From Balneolales bacterium (lineage in GTDB: Bacteria > Bacteroidota > Rhodothermia > Balneolales > Cyclonatronaceae), in assembly GCA_022565805.1 (NCBI GenBank), contig JAIULZ010000020.1:1-42046 (forward strand): 42,046 bases of DNA, written 5' to 3'. Below the pieces are notes generated by a model, which saw nothing but the letters and a program-made list of their open reading frames with translations, did not search any database and was not told the origin of the DNA. The stretch's first letter is position 1; the number at the start of each line of letters is the position of its first letter. This document shows, one piece after another, positions 16,007 through 25,840 of the stretch. A program made the translations under genes and the position numbers.

Positions 16007-17452
16007 TCATGTCTGTACGTTAGCCGGCAGAGCTGCATTCGATTCAGTATCATCATCCTGACCCTTCTGTCGGGAATAATGTACCGCATAGATAAGCCCT
16101 ATGATAAAGAAGAAATTATTATCACTTAGCCCGCCCCCATAGAACTGATAAAAAATAAGATAGGCGAGAAACGTTGAGAAGCAGGTGAGAGCCAGAATTT
16201 TCTCCATCTCGGTAGCGGCTGTTTTAACGCTTCGGTAGGCTGTACGGGCAATTTTAAACATGAGTGTGCCATAAATTACAATACCAATAATACCCAGTTC
16301 GGCAAGTACGGTATAGGTAACATTATGTGGCTCAAAAACTCCAATCGATTCTTGGAGGGAAAAGTAATCGGTAAAATGTGCGATATAGCCACGAAACCCA
16401 ACACCTATGAAATAGCTGTCGATAAACATATTAATGGCGGCTATACCAAGTAGAAGACGAATACGGGAGGAATCGTCGCCACCTGCCCCTGAAGTAATAT
16501 CCAGAAACCGCTGTGCAGCGTTTAAAAGCGCCAAAGTAAACTGTGGGAAAGCGGCCGAAACGATAACTATGGCGATTACAAAATAGCCGAAAAGCTTAAT
16601 ATTTCTGTAGTACCAGGCGATAATTAGCACCATAAAAATAACGGAAAGCCAGGCGCTTCTGGAATAGGTTACAATAAGTCCGCCGCCTAAAATTGCCAGT
16701 GTAAACAAAGCCGGAAGCCGGTAAGCAAGCTTGATTTCTGATAGTGACACACACGCCAGAAAAGCAATAGGAATAAAAAACATGGTCGCAAAAATATTGG
16801 GATCGTAAGTGGTTCCCGACACCCTTCCACGCATTAAGCGCCCCTCTCCCATTACATTTAAAACCGCTGCTTCTACATTTGTGAGATTCTGGTATAAGCC
16901 CATTACAGCAAGTAAAGCTCCTATCCCGGCTATTGCTGTAAGCACATAGATGATTTCCTTCTGTTTTCTAAGCTCATTAAACACCAAATAGATAAAAACA
17001 ATTGAAACCAAAAGCCGAAGTGCTCTGATGAAGCCCTCCATGTGCATCGGCGACCATAGCAAAGACAGAAAAATGAGACCCATAAACAGGGCAAATTCCA
17101 GCTCGATACCCATCAGCCTGATATGTATATCCCTTTCCAGGATTCTGCGTATCAGAATAGAAAAAAGAGCAGCAAAAAGTGCCAGCTGAAATGGAGAGAA
17201 TACAACAATAGCTCCCTCAGCGAGCAAGAATAAGGTTCCGGTGTAGGTACCACCAACTATGGCTACAAACCAGAGCCATGGCATATGAAACGTTTGCCAA
17301 TAAGCGTAAATACCGGCCGGGATTAGCAGAAGCAATAGGGGCAGAAGCGAAACCTGTAGCCATAAGGCCAGGCCTAACGCCACTGCCGATATTGCCATAC
17401 ACACAGCCAGCAAGCGATTTTCCAATACATTTGACGATAAGCTCGCAGGCAT
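16007..17452 (-). CDS. O-antigen ligase / Wzy-type polymerase membrane protein
   Basis: Polytopic inner-membrane protein (481 aa, about 11-13 hydrophobic helices) of the Wzy/WaaL superfamily. It either polymerises lipid-linked repeat units or ligates the finished glycan. The large periplasmic loop typical of the family lies at about residues 315-375 and holds RIRLLLGIAAINMFIDSYFI, GVGFRGYIAHF and EPHNVTYTVLAELGIIGIVI; the conserved EPHN-T-LxELG stretch marks the Wzy_C domain. An Arg-rich segment (GEGRLMRGRVSGTTYDPNIF) also fits. The gene starts 6 bases after the Wzz-like stop, so the two form one unit. Presence of the Wzz partner favours polymerase over ligase. The ATG at 17452 precedes the first helix directly. 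Confidence 0.83.
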   Translation of the reverse strand: MPASLSSNVLENRLLAVCMAISAVALGLALWLQVSLLPLLLLLIPAGIYAYWQTFHMPWLWFVAIVGGTYTGTLFLLAEGAIVVFSPFQLALFAALFSILIRRILERDIHIRLMGIELEFALFMGLIFLSLLWSPMHMEGFIRALRLLVSIVFIYLVFNELRKQKEIIYVLTAIAGIGALLAVMGLYQNLTNVEAAVLNVMGEGRLMRGRVSGTTYDPNIFATMFFIPIAFLACVSLSEIKLAYRLPALFTLAILGGGLIVTYSRSAWLSVIFMVLIIAWYYRNIKLFGYFVIAIVIVSAAFPQFTLALLNAAQRFLDITSGAGGDDSSRIRLLLGIAAINMFIDSYFIGVGFRGYIAHFTDYFSLQESIGVFEPHNVTYTVLAELGIIGIVIYGTLMFKIARTAYRSVKTAATEMEKILALTCFSTFLAYLIFYQFYGGGLSDNNFFFIIGLIYAVHYSRQKGQDDDTESNAALPANVQT

Positions 17453-17458
17453 ATTCTA

Positions 17459-18670
17459 TTACTTTTTCCAGCTTAGGGCATGCTTCTTAAGTTCCATAAG
17501 ACGCCTGTAATCGTCGTCTTGTTCACCGTCTTTTTCTTCGAAGAAATCCCTTAAAAGCACAATTGTCAGACTGATAATAAGGCTGAACATAAAGCCGCCT
17601 AGCACGATAAATGCCCGTTTTGGGCCGTCTTTGTAGGTCGGTAAATCGGCAGGGTCTATTATTTGCATATTTTGTGATGGCGTTTCTACCAGCATTTGTT
17701 GTTGCACAAATTGAGGGAAAATAGTCTCATAAATTTTGTTTTGAACAACTACGTCGCGATACAAACGAACATATCTAAGCCCAAGGTCCGGAACATCATC
17801 GAATGCAGGCAAAAACTGCATACCCGTTTCACCATCTGTTCTAACAGTAAGGTCGCTAATAACCCTTTCCAGTTCTCTTCTGGTTTGTAGAAGACTTCTT
17901 AATTCGGGGTTATCGGCAGATACGCGGGATTGAAGAAGGTTAATTTCTATATCGAGCTCTATCTTCTGTGAGACAACAGCCGCCAGCGACTGAATGAGAA
18001 CACTACTCTGCTGCTCAATATCAATGATACCAAATTCTTGCTGAAATGCTTTAAGAGCCAGCTCGGCCTCCTCTAATTCAGCCAAATTTTGCTGGTAACG
18101 TCTTTTTATGACTTCAAATCTGTTTCTGGCATTAGCCGTATTAAGCGTTGTGGCTACCGAATCGAGATATGAAATATAAAATGCCGTCATGGCCTGTGCG
18201 CGCTGTGGATCGCGGTCGGTTACCGATACCTGTATGGCCGTAATCGGGTTAAAGCCAAAACCACCTTCACGAACCAAGGTTATATCTGTGTTTGAATCCA
18301 GCGTTCGAAAGGTCTGCTCAATAACGCTGTGCCCGTAGACCTCCATAAGATCGAATTCTTCAATAACGCGCTCACGCACAGTACGGGTACTTAAGATTAA
18401 TGCAAGAGATTCCGTATTTAGGCCCGGGCTAGAAAATGAAAGTGGGAGCAGGTTATTTGCCAGACCCGCCAGGCCACCAAGACCTGTTTGCTGCTGCTGT
18501 ACGGGTATGACGGTTGAGTTCGATTTAAAGGTAGTTGGCCACAGCAAACTTACGACAAGCGCAATAAGTGTTACCGCAAAAACCGTTTTTATGATAAAGA
18601 ACTTGGACTTTGCTATTACAATTAGCAAGTCCAGAAAATTAATTTTTTTTGCGGAATCCTGTTGTTTCAT
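17459..18670 (-). CDS. Wzz/GumC-type polysaccharide chain-length determinant
   Basis: Polysaccharide co-polymerase of the Wzz family that controls glycan chain length from the inner membrane. TM1 (about residues 24-45) is followed by the Wzz N-terminal domain (TTFKSNSTVIPVQQQQ), a long periplasmic helical region with likely coiled coil (about 180-240), and the C-terminal signature DPADLPTYKDGPKRAFIVLG leading into TM2. The cytoplasmic tail (about 30 residues) has no Walker motif or tyrosine cluster, so no BY-kinase is fused. At 403 aa it is longer than enterobacterial Wzz. I take the ATG at 18670; the TTG codon just before it is less likely. It is followed after 6 bases by the Wzy-like gene. 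Confidence 0.88.
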   Translation of the reverse strand: MKQQDSAKKINFLDLLIVIAKSKFFIIKTVFAVTLIALVVSLLWPTTFKSNSTVIPVQQQQTGLGGLAGLANNLLPLSFSSPGLNTESLALILSTRTVRERVIEEFDLMEVYGHSVIEQTFRTLDSNTDITLVREGGFGFNPITAIQVSVTDRDPQRAQAMTAFYISYLDSVATTLNTANARNRFEVIKRRYQQNLAELEEAELALKAFQQEFGIIDIEQQSSVLIQSLAAVVSQKIELDIEINLLQSRVSADNPELRSLLQTRRELERVISDLTVRTDGETGMQFLPAFDDVPDLGLRYVRLYRDVVVQNKIYETIFPQFVQQQMLVETPSQNMQIIDPADLPTYKDGPKRAFIVLGGFMFSLIISLTIVLLRDFFEEKDGEQDDDYRRLMELKKHALSWKK

Positions 18671-18773
18671 CAATATTGAAGGAGCGTTATCAAATTTTGT
18701 TTAGCTTATAAATATACCCTGATTTTCCTAAAAATGATACCACTCAGGAAAGGATGTTCTCTAGCATACAATT

Positions 18774-21700
18774 TTACCTCAACAGGAGCATTTTGCGGGA
18801 TTCTGCAAACTCGCCAACCTGCATTCTATAGATATAAACACCGCTCGATAATCTGCTGGCATCGAAGCTTAGCTGATGTGTACCCGTTCCATAGCGCTGA
18901 TTTGCAAGCACCTGAACCAGCTTTCCCGTAATACTATATATTTCTACACGAACAGACGATGGCTCGCTTACCATAAACTCTATGGTAGTCGCAGGATTAA
19001 ACGGGTTGGGGTAGTTTTGCATTAAAACAAACTCTGCGGGTATCTGTGGGTCTTGGGTACTAAGTTCGAACATAGCTGTTTCCGACCATTCTGCAACTCC
19101 TGCTATATTCATACCTCTTACCCTCCAGTAATATTGTCTGTATCCCATTCCATTTAAGCCAATATTTACCCCGGCTGCACCCTCACAGGGAGATATATGA
19201 ATTTCATTTCTCATTTCATTTACTAAAATTTCACGAAAATCCGGTTGTGCCGATATCTGCATCTGATACACATTTGATAAATCCGTGGTTTGCCAACAAA
19301 AACTTTGGTCGGCGGGTGGCAATGTACTGCCGTTACGAGGTTGTAGCAATGTTGTAGCAGGTGGTACTTCTATGGCTTGTGGTAATTCTGCACCAACGCG
19401 AATATTATTAAATCTAACATTCCCCTGAGAACCGGTACGTATTGATTCATCACCGCCGAAACGTATACGAAATGCAAAATCGGGATTTTGAGCAATTTCG
19501 GGCCTGTTGCTTAGCGTTATTTCAATAACTGTATATAGTTCCGGCAAAAAAATCTGTGATTGTGATAATCCATCGGTGTGCCATTCCCCCGAGTCGTCTA
19601 TTGCATATTCTATGTGTAACTGCTCCTGCCCGCTATTTGTTCTTCTCACTGCCATCTGAAGCTCCGCCTTTTCCAGATCGAAGCCAGTGGTTGGAGAATG
19701 CAAAATAAGCGCGCTTTCCCTGCTGTCTACCAGGGAGGGATTACGCACCCTAAGCCCCCTCATCTCGCTTATCTCAAATTCCAAATCATTATTCAAAAGC
19801 GGTATGTAGTTTTCCGTAGTGGGGTCATTCACCCTGTCCATAATTCCATCAGTATCATTTGGGTCTGAGGGCGGGTACATCTGCACAGCTGGTTTATAGC
19901 TAAGCAACGCATTCTTACTAAGCGAAAAAACCGGCTCTACATATTCTAATGCAGTATTATTGGGCAAATCTGTATCAAAAACCCAGTAGGCAAGGGTGTT
20001 TTGCTCGGGCAGAGTTTCTTCTGCCGCCACAAAGTGAGCAGTTAAATTAAAATTACCTCTTAAGTTGAGCTCAACTTCCGGGTCTGTAGGTATAATCGAA
20101 TCGTAGCCGCGGGTACCGTATTCCCAGTGAGAAAAACGCCATCCTTCGGCAGCTTTGGCTTCAATATTTACAGGTATATCCCCAAAATAGAAGCCAGACC
20201 ACGGGAAAACCTCTTCATCATTTTCATCAATTTGTGTGGAAAGATTCAGAGAGTTGAGCTGTATCTCCCCATTACCACTGGCAATATCGAGCCTCAGACG
20301 ATGTGTGCCCTCAAGCCCGAAGTGCTCCAGTACATGCTGCGTTAAGTATTCGGGACGATCCTGCGCATAGGTAAACATTAGGGGAACTCTGTTATTGAGC
20401 CAAATATCATAGCTTTCATGATTTACCCAGCGATTGATGTGCTCATCCATATTGGGCACCAGCGGCTGAAGCAATTCATTAACTATTTGCTCAACCCGCT
20501 CCGGCAGAAAAGTCGTGTTTAAATGATCGGCAATTCTGTTTATGAAGCCATTTCTGAAGCGCGGGTTATCCATTAGGCTAAGGAAAAGCTCGTTTGGCCA
20601 GGCTTGTCCTGTTCTTGGGTTTTCTGGCAGCAGAATCCACTCCAGCATATCATACGAAGCATCGGTATAGTAGCCCAAAGACCGGTCTACATCAAAAACC
20701 ATCCATCTCCAGCGACCATCGTGACCGGCAGGCGCATTCGGGTTAAATGATACTCGGTTCCTCCAGTATATGATGTTGTTTTGGGGCCAGTCGTTATTGC
20801 CAAAGTAAACCTGAGCCGTGTAATAATCGAGATAGTTATCGATGTCCATGCGGGTTTGCATGTACTCGAAGTGATATGGATCAGATAAATCGTTTTCCAA
20901 CGCATACGTTAGCATGCTCAGGTAGTCTTCATTATCGCCCTCGCTTACTACGTAGCGATTGGTAAGCAGATCGATATTGTCTCCATCTACGCCGTAAACA
21001 CGCTCCAGATAATGCTTGTCGTAACGTTCCCGCAGATTGTGGACGCCCCAATATTCCCCGTTTAAAAATACAATTAAAGGACGATAAGCCTGCGTATCGA
21101 AGTTCATATTCCGGACTACCGCTTGCGCGGCGGCATCCATAAACATGGTAAACCCAAAATCGTTGCCCGAGTTTCGAAGTATTAGGCGGTTAAACGAGTT
21201 GTATTCGTTATCGGGGAAAAAAGGGTAGTTAAATCTGTTCTCGCCAAACTCGCCACGGGCGTAAAGCCGCAGGGATTTCATCGGAAAATGTCTCGAAAAG
21301 CCTCCGTGAGTCCTAACGCCGGCATCCTGTCTCATCATAATATTGCCGTGCTCAAAAAGCTCAAAAGAAACTTCCCGCTCCCACTCTATGCCTCTTTGGT
21401 TAAAATTGCCGCTATGCGGGTTTTCGTCGGAACCGTTTATACCTGGCACGTAGATGCCGCGCTCATAACCAAAAAGGGAATCCGGTGGAAAAACCAGCGA
21501 TACCACGCCTAAGGTAAAGTCGGGCTCATTTTCTTGCTCATAAACAAAATACGTACGGGTTACAGGTGGTGTGTACAATCCGTTTATCTTTGCCACAGCC
21601 CGCACTACCACAGCCTTACGAACTGGCGATGCCGGCGGAAACCAGGCTCGAAAACTCTCGTCCAGATTATTTGTAGGAATTTGAGTGAGTACATCGGGCT

Positions 21701-21965
21701 CGGCCGAGCGATCCTCGAGTAATAAAGTTTCTGTGTAAAGCTCCGATTCTGAGTTGGGAATGCTTCCGTCGAAGGTCAGATAAATTTGAGCATGTGGATA
21801 GGCATGAGAAAGAGAAATTTCGAGAGGCGCTTCATAAAAACCCGACTCATGCGAAAATACCGGTAGTACGTCCGCCATCTGCTCATTTTGGGCAAAAGCG
21901 TAGCTTTTAAATACGAAAATAAATAAAACAGACACCAAGCACTGCGCCCTCAAAGAAACATGCAT
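18774..21965 (-). CDS. Secreted CotH-family protein with C-terminal sorting domain
   Basis: Large surface or secreted protein of the CotH kinase-like family. With the start at ATG 21965 it has a signal peptide (hydrophobic VLFIFVFKSYAFA) that upstream starts would bury, since the frame opens at 22067. Domains in order: a chitobiase/beta-hexosaminidase C-terminal-like repeat (about 45-130, with YLTFDGSIPNSES); the CotH domain (about 145-520, with GVRTHGGFSRHFPMKSLRL, FLNGEYWGVHNLRERYDKHY and the metal/ATP motif WRWMVFDVDRSLG); beta-sandwich regions including a fibronectin-like segment with YWRVRGMN; and a C-terminal type 9 secretion-like sorting domain (NYPNPFNPATTIEF to the end). Some CotH proteins are atypical protein kinases; activity here is not proven. 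It heads the polysaccharide block. Confidence 0.85.
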   Translation of the reverse strand: MHVSLRAQCLVSVLFIFVFKSYAFAQNEQMADVLPVFSHESGFYEAPLEISLSHAYPHAQIYLTFDGSIPNSESELYTETLLLEDRSAEPDVLTQIPTNNLDESFRAWFPPASPVRKAVVVRAVAKINGLYTPPVTRTYFVYEQENEPDFTLGVVSLVFPPDSLFGYERGIYVPGINGSDENPHSGNFNQRGIEWEREVSFELFEHGNIMMRQDAGVRTHGGFSRHFPMKSLRLYARGEFGENRFNYPFFPDNEYNSFNRLILRNSGNDFGFTMFMDAAAQAVVRNMNFDTQAYRPLIVFLNGEYWGVHNLRERYDKHYLERVYGVDGDNIDLLTNRYVVSEGDNEDYLSMLTYALENDLSDPYHFEYMQTRMDIDNYLDYYTAQVYFGNNDWPQNNIIYWRNRVSFNPNAPAGHDGRWRWMVFDVDRSLGYYTDASYDMLEWILLPENPRTGQAWPNELFLSLMDNPRFRNGFINRIADHLNTTFLPERVEQIVNELLQPLVPNMDEHINRWVNHESYDIWLNNRVPLMFTYAQDRPEYLTQHVLEHFGLEGTHRLRLDIASGNGEIQLNSLNLSTQIDENDEEVFPWSGFYFGDIPVNIEAKAAEGWRFSHWEYGTRGYDSIIPTDPEVELNLRGNFNLTAHFVAAEETLPEQNTLAYWVFDTDLPNNTALEYVEPVFSLSKNALLSYKPAVQMYPPSDPNDTDGIMDRVNDPTTENYIPLLNNDLEFEISEMRGLRVRNPSLVDSRESALILHSPTTGFDLEKAELQMAVRRTNSGQEQLHIEYAIDDSGEWHTDGLSQSQIFLPELYTVIEITLSNRPEIAQNPDFAFRIRFGGDESIRTGSQGNVRFNNIRVGAELPQAIEVPPATTLLQPRNGSTLPPADQSFCWQTTDLSNVYQMQISAQPDFREILVNEMRNEIHISPCEGAAGVNIGLNGMGYRQYYWRVRGMNIAGVAEWSETAMFELSTQDPQIPAEFVLMQNYPNPFNPATTIEFMVSEPSSVRVEIYSITGKLVQVLANQRYGTGTHQLSFDASRLSSGVYIYRMQVGEFAESRKMLLLR

Positions 21966-22067
21966 CTTATGTTTAGTGTGATGTAAAAAATACACTGGCA
22001 ACCTCATAGTGGAATGAAAGACATAATTCACAGATGAAAAGCTCTTAAAACCGCATTTGCGATTCAT

Positions 22068-22404
22068 GGAAGCTTTTTCAAAGCCTTCTCATAATAAATA
22101 GACCAACCCGGCAGGGACACGAATAAGTTAAAAACGGATATACTGATACGGAACGGAAGGAATCAGTCTGTGCCGCCCTAATTGATAGTTTTCAAAAACA
22201 GCATTGCAAAATCAGTAAAAGCGACCCTGATTTCGAGCTTAAGCAAAATTATTGCTTATCATAAATAGGCCATTCAATTTACGGAAATTCAGGCTTTAAA
22301 TCTATTTAACAATAACCCTAAACTTCTACAACACATTAAACTACCAACTGCCGTAAATGTTTTCCCTGATGTAAAGATTTTTTTTACTGAGAAGCCTGAT
22401 GAAA
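22068..22404. other. Intergenic gap upstream of cotH-like gene
   Basis: 337 bases between two minus-strand genes, containing the repeat end at 22069-22089. No gene and no strong terminator are seen. The promoter of the CotH gene should lie here or within the first 100 bases of its open frame. Confidence 0.5.
22069..22089 (-). repeat. Solo left end of the composite repeat
   Basis: On the minus strand it reads AGAAGGCTTTGAAAAAGCTT followed by C, the palindromic left end seen in copies A to C. A degenerate right end (GCGGTTTTAAGAGCTTTTC on the minus strand, about 22033-22051) may complete a shortened element. That stretch lies inside the 5' extension of the CotH frame, which further argues for the downstream start at 21965. 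Confidence 0.5.
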
Positions 22405-23310
22405 TCAGTTTTTAATAGCAGTACGGGTCACAGGTTTTTTGCGCGCAAGCACAATTCCGGCAATGATGAGCGCCGAACCTATATACTGCAAGAAATAAAG
22501 CGCCTCACCCAGCAGTACGATACCAAAAACAAGCCCAAGAACAGGTACCAGATTCTGAAATGTGGACGTTCGTACCGGACCTACCCGGCTCACCCCGTAG
22601 TTCCAGATAATGTAGGCGAGGCCTATAGACAAAAAACCGCTAAAGGCGGTGCCGCCCCAGGCAAGATAGGAAACAGATGCATAATCCAGTTTAATAAGCC
22701 ATGGAATGCCGGCTAATATGAGCGCGCCTCCGCCAGTAATCATCATTAACATAGAAAACTGTACCGGCGTGTAGCGACCAAGCATCTGTTTACTAAAGAG
22801 TGTGTAAACCCCAAAAACAAGAGCCGCGAACAGAATGATTAAATCACCGGTGATGCTCTCCGACTCTAACGTGATGCCGGTTGCGCTGCCTTCCATAATC
22901 AGATATATGCCCGAAAACGCGGCAAAAACACCCGCAATACTAAACCAGCTAAGCTCTTGTCCAAAGAAAATGCGGCCAAGTACTGCAATCCAAACGGGTA
23001 TGGTTCCCAGCATTACCGCGGCATTGGCGGCAAATGTGTAGCTTATGCCAACAATAAACAAACATTGATAAAGCAGGTTTCCAAGAACACCAAGCAGAAT
23101 AAGACGGGGCCAGTCGCCTTTATGCACCTTTAGTTTTTGTCCGCTTCGTAACAAAACCGCAAACATGAACACAATCGCCATCATAAATCGAATGGCGTTG
23201 AAGCTCATGGGGTCTATTTCTTCGAGGCTTAGTTTTACAACCGTAAAGTTAAGAGCCCAAATTACGGCTACGGTTAGCAGAGACAGCTCAACAATAAGTG
23301 TTTTTTTCAA
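22405..23310 (-). CDS. EamA/DMT-family transporter
   Basis: Inner-membrane drug/metabolite transporter superfamily protein with two EamA repeats, about ten helices in 301 aa. The first repeat starts VAVIWALNFTVVKLSLEEIDP (the conserved WG/AxNF opening) and carries AANAAVMLGTIPVWIAVLGRI. The second (about 150-290) carries FGVYTLFSKQMLGRYTPVQF and ends PVLGLVFGIVLLGEALYF. Substrates of this family vary widely (amino acids, nucleotides, metabolites) and cannot be predicted. The first in-frame start is TTG at 23310, which gives a complete first helix (KKTLIVELSLLTVAVIWALN); no ATG is available. It is a single gene with gaps of over 300 bases on both sides. Confidence 0.88.
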   Translation of the reverse strand: MKKTLIVELSLLTVAVIWALNFTVVKLSLEEIDPMSFNAIRFMMAIVFMFAVLLRSGQKLKVHKGDWPRLILLGVLGNLLYQCLFIVGISYTFAANAAVMLGTIPVWIAVLGRIFFGQELSWFSIAGVFAAFSGIYLIMEGSATGITLESESITGDLIILFAALVFGVYTLFSKQMLGRYTPVQFSMLMMITGGGALILAGIPWLIKLDYASVSYLAWGGTAFSGFLSIGLAYIIWNYGVSRVGPVRTSTFQNLVPVLGLVFGIVLLGEALYFLQYIGSALIIAGIVLARKKPVTRTAIKN

Positions 23311-23659
23311 AAAAAGCGGATTGAATAAAAGTAACAGGTAGCCCGGATTAAGGGAATTTTAGTCGCAAAAAAATACGGAATAATCCCGTTAATGAATATG
23401 ACACGAATATCTGCATTTTGAGCTTCGCTATAGAGAAATAAATACAACATTTGGATATTTTTTAAATCACCGCCTGATTCTTGATATTAGCCATCAGCTG
23501 TGTATATTTGTCTCCCGAATTTCATCCTTCAGGAATAATGGCATCATTATTCAGCTGACTCACACCTCTGTTTTATTCCGTAATTTTTGGGTAAGAGTAG
23601 TTAGTATTCGTTTTTGCATTTTCCTGAATCCCATCCTTTGAGAGCATATTTTATTACTT
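23311..23659. other. Divergent intergenic region upstream of tex
   Basis: 349 bases between the divergent EamA and Tex genes. Promoters for both are expected, but I find no convincing consensus. No gene or repeat is seen. Confidence 0.5.
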
Positions 23660-25840
23660 ATGACTGAAAATCAGATTTTTGAAACCATCGCTTCTACCCT
23701 TGGAATTGGCAAATCGCAGGTTGTTCGCGTAGCCGGGCTATTCGACGAAGGCGCCACAATTCCCTTTATTGCCCGCTACCGTCAGGAAGTAACCGGTGGT
23801 CTCGATGAAGTACAGCTAAGAAGTTTGCGGGATGAGCTGGAGTTTCGCCGTATGCTCGAACAGCGCCGAAAAACAATTCTGGAAAGCATTGAAAAGCAAG
23901 GGAAACTCACTCCCGAGCTTAAAGAATCTATCGAAAAGGCAGCAGATTTAACCACGCTCGAAGATTTATACCTGCCTTACAAGCAAAAAAGGAAAACCCG
24001 CGCCTCGGTTGCGATCGAACGAGGACTCGAGCCGCTTGCCGACCTTATGTGGGAACAGCAAACCATCGAAGGCGAGCCCGAAGATATTGCCTCTGCATTC
24101 GTGGATACAGAAAAAGAAGTTCCGGATGTTGAGGCCGCCCTCGCCGGAGCCCGCGATATAGTGGCAGAAAGAGTGAGTCAGCATATAGAAGTTCGTGAAA
24201 TGCTGCGTCAGCAGTTCAGGAATTACGGCTCATTAACGTCCAAAAAAGTGGAAGATGCCAACGACGAAAAAGGCACCTATCAAACCTATTACGAGTTCTC
24301 TTCTAAACTAAAATATTTAAAGCCTTACCAAACGCTTGCCGTAGACCGGGGCGAGCGCGACGGGATTTTATCTGTTAAACTTGAGGTTTGGGAAGAGCGT
24401 ACTCTCGAAGAAATCGATACCATCATAATAACAAACGACGATTCCATCTTTGTTGAAGAACTGGAAGACGCAATCGAAGACGCCTGGAAACGACTTCTTT
24501 TCCCTTCTATAAGCAGGGAAATTCGCAACGAGTTAGGAGAGGCAGCCGGCGAACACGCTATCTCTATGTTTACCGAAAACGTGCGCAACCTGCTTCTGCA
24601 GCCGCCGTTCTCCACGAAAGTTGTATTGGGAATCGATCCCGCCTACCGCACCGGCTGTAAAGTTGCCGTTGTGGATAAAACGGGCGCTTATCAGGAAGGC
24701 ACCACGATTTTCCCAACGCCCCCGTTTAGTAAAATTGCAGAATCCAAGGCCGTTTTAGCGCATCTGATCCAGAAATACACCGTAGATCTCATTGCCATCG
24801 GTAATGGTACCGGCAGCCGCGAAACCGAGCAGATTGTTGCAGAGCTTATTACCGAATTACGCGCCAACAACCCGGAACTTCAGCTTTCTTATTTAATTGC
24901 GAGCGAAGCGGGCGCATCGGTTTATTCGGCATCGGAAGAAGCAAGAGAAGAATTCCCCGAGCTCGAGGCTGCGCAACGTGGAAATATTTCTATCGCACGA
25001 AGAGTGCAAGATCCGCTGGCCGAACTCGTTAAAATAGATCCTAAATCTATTGGCGTAGGGCTTTATCAGCATGATGTAAATCAGGTAAAGCTTATGCGGG
25101 GTCTGGGTGATGTGGTCGAAAGCTGCGTGAATCACGTCGGGGTTAATTTAAACACCGCAAGCGCCGCGCTTTTAACCTATGTTTCGGGTATGAGCAAAAC
25201 CGTAGCCCGCAAAATTGTGGCGCACAGAGCCAAAATCGGCCGTTTCGAAAACCGTGATCAGCTTCAGGATGTGCCCGGCGTTGGGCCGTTTCGCTATCAG
25301 CAGGCGGCGGGATTTCTTCGTATACCAGAATCGGCCAACCCGCTCGATAATACCGCGATACATCCGGAAAGCTACGATGCTACCCGCAAACTTTGCGACA
25401 AGCTGGGAATAAACATCACCCGTTTGCCCGACGAAAAAGACCTTTTGCCCATTAAGCTGCAGAACCTAAAACTGGCCGAACTGGCCAAAGACGTTGAAAT
25501 TGGTGAGCCTACGCTTCAGCTCATTATAGAAAACCTGCTTAAACCCGGGCGCGATCCCCGCGAAGATATGCCCAAGCCGCTGCTCCGGCAGGATGTGCTC
25601 AAAGTCGAGGACCTGAGCGAAGGCACAAGACTGCAGGGTACAGTTCGTAACGTGGTAGATTTCGGGGCGTTCGTGGATATTGGCGTTAAAATCGACGGTC
25701 TTCTGCATATCTCACAAATGCGGGCCGACGGAAAACGGGTCGACAACGTTCTGGATGAACTTGCCGTGGGCGATATTGTAGAAGTTGAGGTTACTACAGT
25801 AGACGTAAAACGCGAGCGCATCGGCTTGAAAAGAGTTTAG
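23660..25840 (+). CDS. tex: Tex-family S1 RNA-binding transcription accessory protein
   Basis: Cytoplasmic nucleic-acid-binding protein related to eukaryotic Spt6, thought to act in transcription and RNA handling. Domains in order: the Tex N-terminal helical region (about residues 1-190, with GATIPFIARYRQEVTGGLDE and YLPYKQKRKTRA), the YqgF/RNase H-like domain (about 325-455, VLGIDPAYRTGCKVAVVD), tandem helix-hairpin-helix motifs (about 490-560, VNLNTASAALLTYVSGM and DVPGVGPFRYQQAAGFL) and the C-terminal S1 domain (about 650-722, GTRLQGTVRNVVDFGAFVDI). At 726 aa it is full length. The ATG at 23660 begins at the usual position; no ribosome-binding site is visible. It ends at a strong terminator (25869-25905). 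Confidence 0.96.
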   Translation: MTENQIFETIASTLGIGKSQVVRVAGLFDEGATIPFIARYRQEVTGGLDEVQLRSLRDELEFRRMLEQRRKTILESIEKQGKLTPELKESIEKAADLTTLEDLYLPYKQKRKTRASVAIERGLEPLADLMWEQQTIEGEPEDIASAFVDTEKEVPDVEAALAGARDIVAERVSQHIEVREMLRQQFRNYGSLTSKKVEDANDEKGTYQTYYEFSSKLKYLKPYQTLAVDRGERDGILSVKLEVWEERTLEEIDTIIITNDDSIFVEELEDAIEDAWKRLLFPSISREIRNELGEAAGEHAISMFTENVRNLLLQPPFSTKVVLGIDPAYRTGCKVAVVDKTGAYQEGTTIFPTPPFSKIAESKAVLAHLIQKYTVDLIAIGNGTGSRETEQIVAELITELRANNPELQLSYLIASEAGASVYSASEEAREEFPELEAAQRGNISIARRVQDPLAELVKIDPKSIGVGLYQHDVNQVKLMRGLGDVVESCVNHVGVNLNTASAALLTYVSGMSKTVARKIVAHRAKIGRFENRDQLQDVPGVGPFRYQQAAGFLRIPESANPLDNTAIHPESYDATRKLCDKLGINITRLPDEKDLLPIKLQNLKLAELAKDVEIGEPTLQLIIENLLKPGRDPREDMPKPLLRQDVLKVEDLSEGTRLQGTVRNVVDFGAFVDIGVKIDGLLHISQMRADGKRVDNVLDELAVGDIVEVEVTTVDVKRERIGLKRV

